From NCBI RefSeq assembly GCF_000341105.1, contig NZ_ANBB01000050.1:1-64000 (forward strand): a stretch of 64,000 bases of DNA, given 5' to 3'. This document shows positions 23,361 through 31,952 of the stretch, in pieces. The notes beneath the pieces were generated by a model. The model saw only the letters and a list, made by a program, of their open reading frames with translations. It did no database searches and was not told where the DNA came from. The position numbers were made by a program, and so were the translations under genes. The stretch comes from Nocardiopsis potens DSM 45234. Lineage in GTDB: Bacteria > Actinomycetota > Actinomycetes > Streptosporangiales > Streptosporangiaceae. Numbering within the stretch: position 1 is the first letter of the stretch; each line of letters begins with the position of its first letter.

Positions 23361-24119
23361 GTGGACCCCCGGACCGTCGACCTCGACGCGCTCAACTCCG
23401 CCACCAAGTACCCGAGCATCCCCACCTACCACGTGCTCGACCCGAAGAACGGCGGGCTGCTGGAGGAGACCGCCGCCTTCTCCGGCGAGGTGGTGCTGAG
23501 CGAGAAGGTGGACGGGACGAACGCGCGGATCATCCTCTTCCCCGGCGGCGACTACATCCTGGGCAGCCGGGAGGAGCTGCTCTACGCGCGCGGCGACCTG
23601 ATCGGCAACCCGGCGCTGGGCATCGTCGACGCGCTGCGCGGCCCGGCCGGCCGGCTCGCCCCGCCCGAGGCCGGTCTGCGCGTGTACTACCTGGAGGTCT
23701 ACGGCGGCAAGGTCACCGGGGCGAGCAAGGAGTACACCGGGAGCCGGGCGGTCGGCCACCGCCTCTTCGACGTCGCCGGCGTCGGCGCGGACGTGCTCTC
23801 CCTGCCGCGCCCCCGGATCTCGGCCTGGCGGGAGGACGGCGGCCAGGCGTTCCTGCCCGAGGACGAGCTGGCCGCGGCCGCGGAGAAGGAGGGCTTCGAG
23901 CGGGTCCCGATCCTGGGCTCGGTCGACGCGGCGGAGCTGCCCGCCGGCGTCGCCGAGATGCAGGAGTTCCTCGCCGAGCGCCTGCCCGGCACCCGGGCGG
24001 CCCTGGACGACGGCGCGGGCGGCCGCCCGGAGGGCGTCGTGCTGCGCACCCGGGACCGCTCCGCGATCGCCAAGGCCCGGTTCCAGGACTACCGCCGCAC
24101 CCTGAAGCGGCGCGGCTGA
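23361..24119 (+). CDS. RNA ligase family protein (Rnl2-like)
   Basis: 252 residues, GTG at 23361 behind GGAAGG. Nucleotidyltransferase motif I is EKVDGTNAR, whose Lys at about residue 48 would be adenylated. Further motifs are LEVYGG (III), EGVVLRTRD (IV) and a basic AKARFQDYRRTLKRRG end matching motif V. Rnl2-type enzymes seal 5'-phosphate/3'-OH nicks in RNA. The protein lacks a large C-terminal domain. It is not in an obvious operon, but its divergent neighbour has an HNH-like zinc region, which hints at a nucleic-acid repair or defence role. Confidence 0.85.
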   Translation: MDPRTVDLDALNSATKYPSIPTYHVLDPKNGGLLEETAAFSGEVVLSEKVDGTNARIILFPGGDYILGSREELLYARGDLIGNPALGIVDALRGPAGRLAPPEAGLRVYYLEVYGGKVTGASKEYTGSRAVGHRLFDVAGVGADVLSLPRPRISAWREDGGQAFLPEDELAAAAEKEGFERVPILGSVDAAELPAGVAEMQEFLAERLPGTRAALDDGAGGRPEGVVLRTRDRSAIAKARFQDYRRTLKRRG

Positions 24120-24126
24120 GCCGGGC

Positions 24127-24186
24127 CCTGCGGGGACCGGGCGGCACGGCGCCGGATCCTGCGGGGACCGGGCGGCGCGGCGCCGG
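24127..24186 (+). repeat. tandem 29-bp direct repeat after the RNA ligase gene
   Basis: Units at 24127-24155 and 24158-24186 begin CCTGCGGGGACCGGGCGGC and differ at one base. The 31-bp spacing is close to three helical turns. The pair sits just past the ligase stop and can also fold, so it may be a 3'-end or promoter element of the next gene. Confidence 0.6.
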
Positions 24187-24276
24187 GAAAAGCGGTGGCC
24201 GCCCGGTCCCCGGCCCCGCTATCGTCCGGGCCTCGGACGGAGAGCGGGCCCCGGGCCCGGACGGGAGGCGGTACCC

Positions 24277-24651
24277 ATGGCCGGCGCGGACACGACGACC
24301 CTGTGGCGCCCCACCGGGCCCGCCGAGCTGGAGCTGGTCCGCGGACTGGAGTGGAGGGCCTGGCCGCCGCGCCTGCCGGAGCAGCCGATCTTCTACCCGG
24401 TCCTGAACGAGGACTACGCGGTCCGGATCGCGCGCGACTGGAACGTCCGCCACGACGGGGCCGGCTACGTGACCCGGTTCGAGGTGGACACCGCCTTCCT
24501 GGCCCGCTACCCGGTCCGCCGGGCCGGCGGCCGGACCATCCTCGAACTGTGGGTCCCCGCCGAGGAGCTGGACGAGTTCAACGCGCACATCGTCGGCGAG
24601 ATCCAGGTCGTGCACGAGTTCCACCGCCCCGTCGGCGGCGAGGAGGAGTGA
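24277..24651 (+). CDS. conserved protein annotated elsewhere as ADP-ribosylation/crystallin J1-like
   Basis: 124 residues starting MAGADTTTLWRPTGPAELEL. The sequence RLPEQPIFYPVLNEDYAVRI and the tail ELWVPAEELDEFNAHIVG belong to a widespread actinobacterial family whose annotation as crystallin J1 has little support. It is compact and soluble, rich in Trp/Tyr/Phe, with no visible catalytic motif. It probably has its own promoter after the tandem repeat. The function is unknown. Confidence 0.75.
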   Translation: MAGADTTTLWRPTGPAELELVRGLEWRAWPPRLPEQPIFYPVLNEDYAVRIARDWNVRHDGAGYVTRFEVDTAFLARYPVRRAGGRTILELWVPAEELDEFNAHIVGEIQVVHEFHRPVGGEEE

Positions 24652-24735
24652 CCGGCCCCCGCACCCGGGACCGGCCGGACGCGGAACCCCGGAACCGCCG
24701 CCGGAGCGCCCCGCACGGCCCCGGCGCAGGACGGA

Positions 24736-25629
24736 TCAGGCCCCGGCCGAGCAGGACCGGCCGGGGAGCAGCACCCCCTCCAGCCAGGACATGAAGGCGC
24801 CGTACTCCGCCGAAGCGCTGACCCGGACGGCCGGCGCGCCGTCGGCGGCGGTGGTGCGTCCGATCGGGTCGACGGCCAGGGGCGTGGGCGCGAAGGCGAC
24901 GAACGGGAGGTCCAGGGCAGCGCTGAGGGCGAGGGCGTCGTGCTGCCTGGTGCCCGGGAAGAAGCGGGCGAACCACTCGTCCAGGTGGGCGGCGAGCAGG
25001 GAGGCCCAGGCGGGGGCGGCGGGGGCGGAGAGCGCGCGGTGCAGGGTGTGGCCGGGCCCGATCTCCGTGTCTGGGACGAAGGTGATCTCCGAGGTGACGA
25101 ACCGGGGCGGGGCGAGCCTGCCGTCGGCGACGGCCGCGAAGACCGCGTGCACGGCGGGGACGTCCAAGCGGAAGTTGTGCTCGGCCCGCTCGGGGGAGCG
25201 GTAGCGCAGGGCGCCGCCCATCTGGGTGACGCGCAGCCGGGGTGCCAGCTCGGGGGCCTCGGCCAGGAGGAGGGCGAGGTTGGTCAGGGGCCCCAGGCCC
25301 ACCCAGTCGATCGGTCCCGGCCGGGTGGCGGCGACGGCGCGCACCGCCGCGATGACATCGCCGCCCTGCGGCGGTGCGGATGCGGGGACGAGGTCCTCGA
25401 CGCAGACATAGCGGGTCTCGCCGCCGGCTCCGGCGGCCACGGGCACATCGGGGCGTCCGAGGCGGTCCAGCAGGATCCGGGCGAACCGCGCGCGCAGGCC
25501 GGGCCGGCGGGGCCCCGGACCGGTCTCGTCGGAGGTGGTCACCAGCTCCAGAGCGGGTGCGCACCGGGCCGCCACGGCCAAGGCGATGGCGTCGTCGGGG
25601 TCGCCGCCGATGTCGGTATCGATGATCAC
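24736..25629 (-). CDS. nucleoside hydrolase (IunH-like)
   Basis: 297 residues from a GTG at 25629 behind GGGGAG. The N-terminus VIIDTDIGGDPDDAIAL holds the Asp cluster that binds calcium in inosine-uridine-preferring nucleoside N-ribohydrolases. VGLGPLTNLALLL and the later RQHDALALSAAL (the conserved His-Asp) complete the signature. It cleaves the N-glycosidic bond of a ribonucleoside. The frame is open upstream, and a TTG at 25776 would add 49 residues not seen in the family; that extension may be a remnant of another gene. Confidence 0.85.
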   Translation of the reverse strand: MIIDTDIGGDPDDAIALAVAARCAPALELVTTSDETGPGPRRPGLRARFARILLDRLGRPDVPVAAGAGGETRYVCVEDLVPASAPPQGGDVIAAVRAVAATRPGPIDWVGLGPLTNLALLLAEAPELAPRLRVTQMGGALRYRSPERAEHNFRLDVPAVHAVFAAVADGRLAPPRFVTSEITFVPDTEIGPGHTLHRALSAPAAPAWASLLAAHLDEWFARFFPGTRQHDALALSAALDLPFVAFAPTPLAVDPIGRTTAADGAPAVRVSASAEYGAFMSWLEGVLLPGRSCSAGA

Positions 25630-25989
25630 GACCGTATTCTCCCCGGAGGGGACCCGGGCGAAGGCGCTCTCCTGCGGCCGGATCCTGCCGCCTCGCGGGC
25701 ACGGGGCCGGTGTCTCCTCGACACGGAGCCCGGTGGTGGTGTGCGGGTCGTGGTGCCGGGTCCACTCGTCGCTCAAGCCGCGACCTCGCGGTGGGCCTCG
25801 GCCAGGATCTGCCGGATGTCGGCGGCCAGACGGGCCGGGGTCTCCGGATCGGCCGCAGTGGCGGTGGCCGGTGCACACCGGTATGCGGTGGGTGGGCGCC
25901 GTCGGATTCTGAATCAGGGGTGCGTCCCGGGGGAGGGCGGGAACTCTGCGGGGCTCCGGGGCGTCGCAGGTGCGACGGTCGGAAGAGTG
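25630..25989 (-). other. 360-bp region with short coding-like remnants
   Basis: Between the divergent hydrolase and the 25990 gene. On the minus strand a frame ending in TGA at 25773-25775 reads as a plausible C-terminus, TAADPETPARLAADIRQILA then EAHREVAA. It overlaps a second frame from TTG 25776 (SDEWTRHHDPHTTTGLRVEE) that runs in frame into the hydrolase. I find no start codon for the first one. These look like the end of a lost or truncated small gene. Confidence 0.35.
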
Positions 25990-27183
25990 ATGGGCAGTGG
26001 GATGCAGAACGGTTTCGGGCAGGTCATGGTCGCGGCCTTCGCGGACGCGCGGATCGAGGCGGAGTACGTGCCGCCGGCGGGGGTGCGGGTGGTGCTGCCG
26101 GACGGGCGGTACAGCGAGATGGACCTGAGTGCCGCGTTCCAGCACGTCGCGGCGGAGGTGCCGGAGGCGGAGCATCCGGACTTCGCCGCGGGGGTGGTGC
26201 GCGGGATGATGCGGTCGTTCCGGCGGAGCGGGATCCGGATCGGCACGCACTACCCGCCGCCGGCCGACGACGCGGCCGGGCACGCGCTCCTTGACGCGTT
26301 CCGGCAGGCCGGGCACCGGCCGCTGTTCGAGGAGCCGGACGTGCTGGCGGTGGAATTCGGCGACGGCGCGAAGGGGGTGCTCAAGGTCGACCGGTACCGG
26401 GCCGCCGCCGAGGGGGCGTCCGAGCAGGAGCTGCGCGGGCAGGCCGCGGAGTTCGCGGCCGCGGCGATGCGCGACTCCGCCCGGATGAGGGAGCAGGGCG
26501 ACCACGCCGCCGGGGAGTCCGCGGCGCTCCGGCTCCGGCTCTACCCGGAGGGCATGCTCACCGAGGAGCTGCGCGGCTCCGTGGTGACCCGCCCGCTGGC
26601 CGACGGGGTGTGGGAGACCGTCGCGGTCGACCACCCCGACTCGGTGCAGCCGCTCTCCCGCCGCGCGGCGGAGGGGCCGAACGCCCAGCCCTTCGACCGC
26701 CTGTTCCAGGCCGCGGTGGAGAACTCCCTGGCCGAGCCGTTCGAGGTCAGCGAGCACGAGATGAACGGGGTCAAGCTGCTGCACATCGGCGGCGACCACT
26801 TCTACATGGCGGCGCACGCGCACGTCCTCGGCCGCTACCTGGGCCGGTACGCGCCGCTGGAGAACGGGGCGCTGGTCTCCTTCCCGGTGCCCCAGGTGGT
26901 GCTGGTGAACCCGTTCGGCGCCGGGCACCCGATCGCCGCGATGGAGGCGATGCAGGACCTGGCCGCGAGCTTCGCCGAGGGGGACAAGCCGATCAGCTCG
27001 CAGGTGTTCTGGTGGCGCCCCAGCGCCGCGGAGCAGGCCGACCCGGGCCGCGCCCCCGCCCAGGACCACCGCCCCGACCTGCGCCGGGTCCGGGTGGAGG
27101 TGGACCACGAGGCCAAGAGCGTGTCCGTCTACGGCGACGAGGACTTCCGGGCCCTGCTCGACCGGCTGATGTCGGAGGGGTAG
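25990..27183 (+). CDS. hypothetical protein
   Basis: 397 residues, ATG at 25990 with GGAAGA just upstream. It appears cytoplasmic: no signal or membrane segment. It has an N-terminal segment DGRYSEMDLSAAFQHVAAEV, a central GVLKVDRYRAAAEGASEQEL, and a well-structured C-terminal half (ENGALVSFPVPQVVLVNP, FGAGHPIAAMEAMQDLAASF, VRVEVDHEAKSVSVYGDEDF). The repeated helix-strand pattern suggests two similar alpha/beta domains. I do not recognise a family. It is followed by a strong terminator. Confidence 0.75.
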   Translation: MGSGMQNGFGQVMVAAFADARIEAEYVPPAGVRVVLPDGRYSEMDLSAAFQHVAAEVPEAEHPDFAAGVVRGMMRSFRRSGIRIGTHYPPPADDAAGHALLDAFRQAGHRPLFEEPDVLAVEFGDGAKGVLKVDRYRAAAEGASEQELRGQAAEFAAAAMRDSARMREQGDHAAGESAALRLRLYPEGMLTEELRGSVVTRPLADGVWETVAVDHPDSVQPLSRRAAEGPNAQPFDRLFQAAVENSLAEPFEVSEHEMNGVKLLHIGGDHFYMAAHAHVLGRYLGRYAPLENGALVSFPVPQVVLVNPFGAGHPIAAMEAMQDLAASFAEGDKPISSQVFWWRPSAAEQADPGRAPAQDHRPDLRRVRVEVDHEAKSVSVYGDEDFRALLDRLMSEG

Positions 27184-27192
27184 CCCACGCGG

Positions 27193-27236
27193 GGAGGGGC
27201 GGGGAGGCGGCGGACCGGCGCCGCCCCCGCCCCTCC
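27193..27236 (+). terminator. GC-rich hairpin terminator
   Basis: GGAGGGGCGGGG (27193-27204) and CCCCGCCCCTCC (27225-27236) are perfect 12-bp arms starting 10 bases after the stop of the preceding gene. Confidence 0.65.
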
Positions 27237-27306
27237 GCCGTGTCCGGGGCGGTGCCGGTGGGAGAGGGAAAAGGAAGGGAGGGAAGGGAGGGCAAGGGAA
27301 GAGGGC

Positions 27307-27337
27307 TTGAGTTCGAGTTAACTTGAACTTCTAAGGT
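27307..27337 (+). promoter_or_regulatory. MerR-type promoter with 19-bp spacer
   Basis: TTGAGT (27307-27312) and TAAGGT (27332-27337) are -35 and -10 boxes with a 19-bp spacer, overlong for sigma-70-type promoters but typical of MerR-activated ones. The spacer holds a near-perfect 18-bp palindrome GTTCGAGTTAACTTGAAC with a SoxR-like GTTAAC centre. Confidence 0.6.
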
Positions 27338-27392
27338 CGCCCTGTCGCGACCGGGCACCCCGGCCCGGCGCAACCGAGAGAGGGACGGAGAC

Positions 27393-29012
27393 ATGGCGAC
27401 CGACGGACCGGAACGGGCGACCTGGCGGGAGTGGGTCGGCCTGGCGGTGCTGCCCCTGCCGCTGCTGATGACCGCCGCCGACATGAGCGTGCTCTTCCTC
27501 GCGCTGCCGAGCATCGCGGCGGACCTGGGCCCGGGGAGCACGCAACTGCTCTGGATCACCCACGTCTGCGACTTCCTCGCCGTCGGGTTCGCGCTGACCA
27601 TGGGCCGGCTGGTGGACCGGCTGGGCGCCCGCCGGATGCTGGTCGCCGGGGCGGCGGTCTACGGGACCGCCTCGCTCGCCGCCGCCTACGCGCCGGCCCC
27701 GGAGGCGCTGATCGGGATGCGCGCGGTGCTGGGCATCGCCTCGGCCACCGTGATGCCGGCGGTGCTGTCCCTGCTGCGCCCGATGTTCCGCGCCCCGGCC
27801 CAGTTCTCTTTGGCGGTCGCGGTGGTGATGAGCGCCTTCTCGGTGGGGATGGCGATCGGGCCGCCGCTGGGCGGGCTGCTCCTGGAGCACTTCTGGTGGG
27901 GTGCGGTCTTCCTGATCAACGTGCCCGTCGTGGCGGTGCTGCTGCTCAGCGCCCCGATGCTGCCGGCCGGTCGCGGCGCCGGGGCGGGCCGGGTGGACAT
28001 GCTCAGCGTGCTGCTCTCGCTCGGCGCGATCCTCTCCGTGGTCTACGGCTTCCAGGAGATCGCCGACGCCCAGGCCGGCGGCGGCGGGGAGGCGGTGTGG
28101 CCGCACGCCGCGGTGGTCGCGGCCGGGCTGGTGCTGGGCGCGCTGTTCGTCCGGAGGCAGCTGCGGCTCGCCGACCCCCTGCTCGACCTGCGGCTCTTCG
28201 CGATCCCGGCGTTCTCCGTCTCGCTCGGCGGCATGCTGCTGATGCTGCTCGCCTATGGCGGCGCCGACCTGCTGCTCACCCAGTTCCTGCAGACGGTGCT
28301 CGGGATGTCTCCGGGCCGGGCCGGCCTGCTGATGGTCGCCCCGGCGGCGGCCGCGCTGATCAGCGGGATGGCCGCGCCGCTGCTCACTCGGTCGTTCGGG
28401 GCGGTCCGCACCATGGCGGGCGGCCTGCTGATCGCCGGCGCCGCCGCGGCCGGCATGGCCGCGCTGGTCGGCCGGGCCGGCCCGGTCGTGCTCATCGCCC
28501 TGGTCACCGTCATCGCGCTGGCGGTGGGGCCGCTGTTCCCCGTCTTCACCGAGCTGGTCGTCGGCTCCGCGCCGGAGGAGCGGTCCGGGACGGCGGCCGC
28601 GGTGAACGACGTCGGCGGCGGCCTCGGCCAGGCGCTGAGCGTGGCGACCCTCGGCTCCATCTCACTGGTGCTCTACCAGGGCGCCCTGCGGGACACCGCC
28701 CCGGAGGACGCGCCGGAGGCGGCGGTGCGGGCGGCCGGGGAGAGCATCGGCGGCGCGGGCGCGGTCGCGGAGGGCCTGCCCGGCGAGGCGGGCCGGGCGC
28801 TGCTGGACTCCGCGAACGCCGCGTTCACCACCGGAGTGCAGGGCGGCTACGCCTTCGGGGCGGTCCTCCTGGTGCTGGCCGCCGCGGTGGTGGGCTGGTT
28901 CCTGCGCGGCGACCGCGCCGACGCCTCCGGCCGGAGGGAGGGCGCGGAGGCGGCCGGTCCGGAGGAGGCGGCAGAGGGGGCCGCCGCGGCCGCGGACACC
29001 CGGTCCGGCTGA
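27393..29012 (+). CDS. MFS transporter, DHA2 (14-helix) family
   Basis: 539 residues, ATG at 27393 behind GAGAGGGAC. About 14 hydrophobic helices. Motif A appears as GRLVDRLGARRMLVAG after helix 2, and the motif C region as AIGPPLGGLLLEHFWWGAVF in helix 5. It closely resembles EmrB/QacA/SmvA-type drug exporters that use the proton gradient. The C-terminus is an Ala/Glu-rich tail. A paralogous transporter follows 220 bases downstream on the same strand. Both have MerR-type promoters, so induction by drugs or redox-active compounds is likely (inference). Confidence 0.9.
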   Translation: MATDGPERATWREWVGLAVLPLPLLMTAADMSVLFLALPSIAADLGPGSTQLLWITHVCDFLAVGFALTMGRLVDRLGARRMLVAGAAVYGTASLAAAYAPAPEALIGMRAVLGIASATVMPAVLSLLRPMFRAPAQFSLAVAVVMSAFSVGMAIGPPLGGLLLEHFWWGAVFLINVPVVAVLLLSAPMLPAGRGAGAGRVDMLSVLLSLGAILSVVYGFQEIADAQAGGGGEAVWPHAAVVAAGLVLGALFVRRQLRLADPLLDLRLFAIPAFSVSLGGMLLMLLAYGGADLLLTQFLQTVLGMSPGRAGLLMVAPAAAALISGMAAPLLTRSFGAVRTMAGGLLIAGAAAAGMAALVGRAGPVVLIALVTVIALAVGPLFPVFTELVVGSAPEERSGTAAAVNDVGGGLGQALSVATLGSISLVLYQGALRDTAPEDAPEAAVRAAGESIGGAGAVAEGLPGEAGRALLDSANAAFTTGVQGGYAFGAVLLVLAAAVVGWFLRGDRADASGRREGAEAAGPEEAAEGAAAAADTRSG

Positions 29013-29150
29013 CCGGGACTCGAAGGGGGCGGGGGAAGGCGGACGCCCCGCCGCCCGGCCCGCCGGGAACCCCTGGTCGGCCCCGGCCGGACCCGGCCGG
29101 GGCCCGGAAGCGGCGCGGCGCCGGGGCGGGAGCGCCTCTCCGGGCGGCCG

Positions 29151-29181
29151 TTGACTTCCACCCGAATGGAACTTCTAGCCT
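29151..29181 (+). promoter_or_regulatory. second MerR-type promoter with 19-bp spacer
   Basis: TTGACT (29151-29156) and TAGCCT (29176-29181) again have a 19-bp spacer. The spacer contains TTCCA-CCCGAA-TGGAA. Both this and the 27307 promoter share GAACTTCTA running into the -10, but the palindromes differ, so the two may answer to different MerR-family proteins. Confidence 0.55.
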
Positions 29182-29234
29182 CATCGCGGGGAATCGGAAC
29201 CGGCGGTGCGGATCGAGCGACGGGAGTCCGAAAG

Positions 29235-30839
29235 ATGGAGACCGAGAAGGGCGAGAAGGAGGCGGCGCCCGGAGGGGCCCGCCGGGCCGGTGCGCGGGAG
29301 TGGGGCGGCCTGGTGCTGCTGGCGCTGCCCGCCCTGGTGATCGCGATGGACTTCTCCGTGCTGCACCTGGCGGTGCCGCACCTCAGTGCCGACCTGGACC
29401 CGACGAGCACGCAGATGCTGTGGATCGTCGACGTCTACGGGTTCCTCATCGCCGGGCTGCTGGTTCCGATGGGCACGGTCGGCGACCGGATCGGGCGGCG
29501 CAGGCTGCTGCTGGCCGGCGCGGCCGCGTTCGGCGCGGCGTCGGTGCTCGCCGCGATGGCGACCGGCCCGGGGATGCTCATCGCCGCCCGCGCCCTGCTC
29601 GGGGTGACCGGGGCGACCCTGCTGCCGTCCACGATGTCGCTGCTCACCACGATGTTCACCGACCCCGGCCAGCGGCGGCTGGCCATCGCGGTCTGGTCCG
29701 GCGGGTTCATGGCCGGCGGCGTGATCGGGCCGCTGGTCGGCGGAGTGCTGCTGGAGTACTTCTGGTGGGGGGCGGTGTTCCTGCCGGCCCTGCCGGTGAT
29801 GGCGGCGCTGATCGCCTTCGGCCCGTTCCTGCTGCCCGAGTACCGCTCCCCGTCGGCGGGCCGCGTCGACGCGCCCAGCATCGCGCTGGCCATGGCGGCC
29901 GTCCTGCCCGCGGTCTACGGGATCAAGGAGATCGCCAAGGACGGGCCCGGCGCGGTCCCGCTGCTCGCGCTCGCCGCCGGCGTGCTGATCGGCCGGGTCT
30001 TCATCCGGCGCCAGCGCCGCCTCACCGACCCCCTGCTCGACCTGCGGCTCTTCGCCGCGCGCGAGTTCAGCGCCTCGCTCGGGGCGCAGACCGCCGGGCT
30101 GTTCGCGCTGGGCGCCGCCACCTTCTTCACCATGCAGTACCTGCAGATGGTGATCGGGCTGTCCCCGCTGGCCGCCGGGCTGTGGACGGTTCCCGGCATG
30201 CTCCTCGGCGTGGTCGGGAACCTGCTGGTGCCGGTGCTGGCCCGGCGCGTCCCGGCGGGGACCGTGGTCGCCTGGGCGTTCGCCGCGGCCGCCGGGGCGC
30301 TGCTGCTCGTCGCCGCCGCCGGAACCTCCGGCCCGGCCCTGGCCGTCGCCGGGTTCACCCTGCTCAACCTGGTGGTCAACCCGGCCATGGTGCTCACCTA
30401 CGACCTGATCCTCACCTCCGCGCCCCCGGAGCGGGCGGGCGCTGCCGCGGGGGCCGCCGAGACCGGCAACGAGCTGGGCATCGCCCTGGGCGTGGCGGTC
30501 ACCGGCAGCATCGGCACCGCGGTCTACCGGCGGATGCTCGCCGGGGAGGCGCTGCCGGACGGCGTCCCGGCGGAGGCAGCCGCCTCGGCCCGGGACACCC
30601 TGGGCGGCGCGGTGGCCGCGGCCGACGGGCTCTCCGGAGCGGACGCGGAGCGGCTGCTGGAGGTCGCCCGGGAGGCGTTCGTCCAGGGGATGCAGGTGGC
30701 CTCGGTGCTCCTCGCGGTCCTGCTCGCCGCGGTCGCGGCCGTCACCGGCGTCCTGTTCCGCCGCCGCCCGGCCGCGGCCGCCGCACAGGAGGCCCGGGGC
30801 GGCGCCCCCGCCGCCGAAGAGCGCCCCTCCCCGCGCTGA
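29235..30839 (+). CDS. MFS transporter, DHA2 family (paralog of 27393 gene)
   Basis: 534 residues from the ATG at 29235 (METEKGEKEAAPGG) behind GGGAG. About 14 helices. Motifs: DVYGFLIAGLLVPMGTVGD, RIGRRRLLLAGAA (motif A), GVIGPLVGGVLLEYFWWGAV (motif C region). It is clearly paralogous to the preceding transporter along its whole length (same FWWGAVF block and the LTDPLLDLRLFA segment). A SmvA/QacA-like exporter; quaternary ammonium or dye substrates are typical of the family but not shown here. It has its own promoter, so it is not simply an operon partner. Confidence 0.9.
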   Translation: METEKGEKEAAPGGARRAGAREWGGLVLLALPALVIAMDFSVLHLAVPHLSADLDPTSTQMLWIVDVYGFLIAGLLVPMGTVGDRIGRRRLLLAGAAAFGAASVLAAMATGPGMLIAARALLGVTGATLLPSTMSLLTTMFTDPGQRRLAIAVWSGGFMAGGVIGPLVGGVLLEYFWWGAVFLPALPVMAALIAFGPFLLPEYRSPSAGRVDAPSIALAMAAVLPAVYGIKEIAKDGPGAVPLLALAAGVLIGRVFIRRQRRLTDPLLDLRLFAAREFSASLGAQTAGLFALGAATFFTMQYLQMVIGLSPLAAGLWTVPGMLLGVVGNLLVPVLARRVPAGTVVAWAFAAAAGALLLVAAAGTSGPALAVAGFTLLNLVVNPAMVLTYDLILTSAPPERAGAAAGAAETGNELGIALGVAVTGSIGTAVYRRMLAGEALPDGVPAEAAASARDTLGGAVAAADGLSGADAERLLEVAREAFVQGMQVASVLLAVLLAAVAAVTGVLFRRRPAAAAAQEARGGAPAAEERPSPR

Positions 30840-30869
30840 CCCCGACGCCGCCGTCGCCGTCTCGACCGG

Positions 30870-30899
30870 CCTCGTCGTCAAATGGCCGTTGCGACGAGG
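30870..30899 (+). terminator. hairpin after the second transporter gene
   Basis: CCTCGTCG (30870-30877) and CGACGAGG (30892-30899) form perfect 8-bp arms with a 14-base loop, 31 bases past the stop. Confidence 0.45.
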
Positions 30900-31034
30900 A
30901 ACTCGGGGAGGGCCGAGGGACGAGAGGTGCCCCGACCGAGCGCGGCACCCCACGGGGTGCAGGTTCAGGCGAGCGGCGACGGCGGAGGAAGGGCCGGGGC
31001 GGAAAACCGGTGGCCCCGGGGACCGCGTCGGCGC

Positions 31035-31040
31035 TACTTT
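31035..31040 (+). promoter_or_regulatory. -10 box of a leaderless gene
   Basis: TACTTT ends 7 bases before the ATG at 31048 and no ribosome-binding site is present between them; the same geometry as at 21594 and 48899. Confidence 0.45.
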
Positions 31041-31047
31041 TCCGGGC

Positions 31048-31869
31048 ATGTCCACACGATTGCGCCGGCAGTGGGCCGAGACCCGGGACGCCGTCGAGCG
31101 GGGGTACTACACGGCGGGCGGCCGCAGGGCCGACCTCACCGCCCACCTCGCCGCGATGCGCCGGGGGACCCGGCTCTACCTGCCCGAGGAGCTGCCCGCC
31201 CTGGCCGAAGCCGCGGCCGGGCGGCCCGGCACGCCCGCGGCGCGGACCGAGGTGACCGGGGAGACCACCCTGCAGGCCGCGCGCCGGCTGGCCGCGGACG
31301 GGCCGGTGGCGGTGCTCAACTTCGCGTCGGCGCGCAACCCCGGCGGGGGAGTCGCCAATGGGGCGCGCGCCCAGGAGGAGAGCCTGGCCCGGTCCAGCGC
31401 GCTCTACGACAGCCTGGTCCGGTGCCCGGAGTTCTACGACCACCACCGGGCCGAGCGCAGCCTGCTCTACACCGACAGGATCATCTACTCGCCGGACGTC
31501 CCGGTCTTCCGCGACGACGGCGGCGAATGGCTGGACGAGCCCTACACCGCGGCGTTCCTCACCGCCGCCGCGCCCAACCGCCGGATGATCGAGCGCAACA
31601 CCCCGGAGCGGAGCGGGCAGGTGCGGCCCGCGCTGGCCGCCCGCTCCCGCGGGGTCCTCGCCGTCGCGGCGGACCGCGGCCACGCCCGGCTGGTCCTGGG
31701 CGCGTGGGGCTGCGGCGTGTTCGGCAACCGCCCGGCCGAGGTCGCCGAGGCCTTCCGCGCCCACCTCACCGGGGCGTTCGCCGGCGTGTTCGAGGAGGTC
31801 GTCTTCGCCGTCCTCGACCGCCCGGACGGTACGACCCGTCGTGCCTTCACCGACGCCTTCGCCGGGTAG
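31048..31869 (+). CDS. TIGR02452 family protein, PARG-like macrodomain
   Basis: 273 residues. ATG at 31048, apparently leaderless. The hallmark VLNFASARNPGGGVANGARA followed by QEESLARSS is the GGG-x6-QEE signature of microbial poly(ADP-ribose) glycohydrolases (DUF2263/TIGR02452); the two Glu residues (EE) are catalytic in PARG. Later blocks LVLGAWGCGVFGN and the VVFAVLDR strand complete the macrodomain. It would remove ADP-ribose chains or related modifications. No ADP-ribosyltransferase is recognised nearby. Confidence 0.85.
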   Translation: MSTRLRRQWAETRDAVERGYYTAGGRRADLTAHLAAMRRGTRLYLPEELPALAEAAAGRPGTPAARTEVTGETTLQAARRLAADGPVAVLNFASARNPGGGVANGARAQEESLARSSALYDSLVRCPEFYDHHRAERSLLYTDRIIYSPDVPVFRDDGGEWLDEPYTAAFLTAAAPNRRMIERNTPERSGQVRPALAARSRGVLAVAADRGHARLVLGAWGCGVFGNRPAEVAEAFRAHLTGAFAGVFEEVVFAVLDRPDGTTRRAFTDAFAG

Positions 31870-31952
31870 CCGGACCCTGCTCCCCGCCCTCCTGCGGCTG
31901 TCGTAGGGGGCCGGTGGACACAGGGGTGCGGATCCCCGACGGTGCCCCTGGG

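Noticed and set aside
27431-31255. 1274-codon plus-strand frame across both transporter genes
   Set aside because: It is out of frame with two clear 14-helix transporters and consists of Arg/Gly/Ala-rich low-complexity residues.
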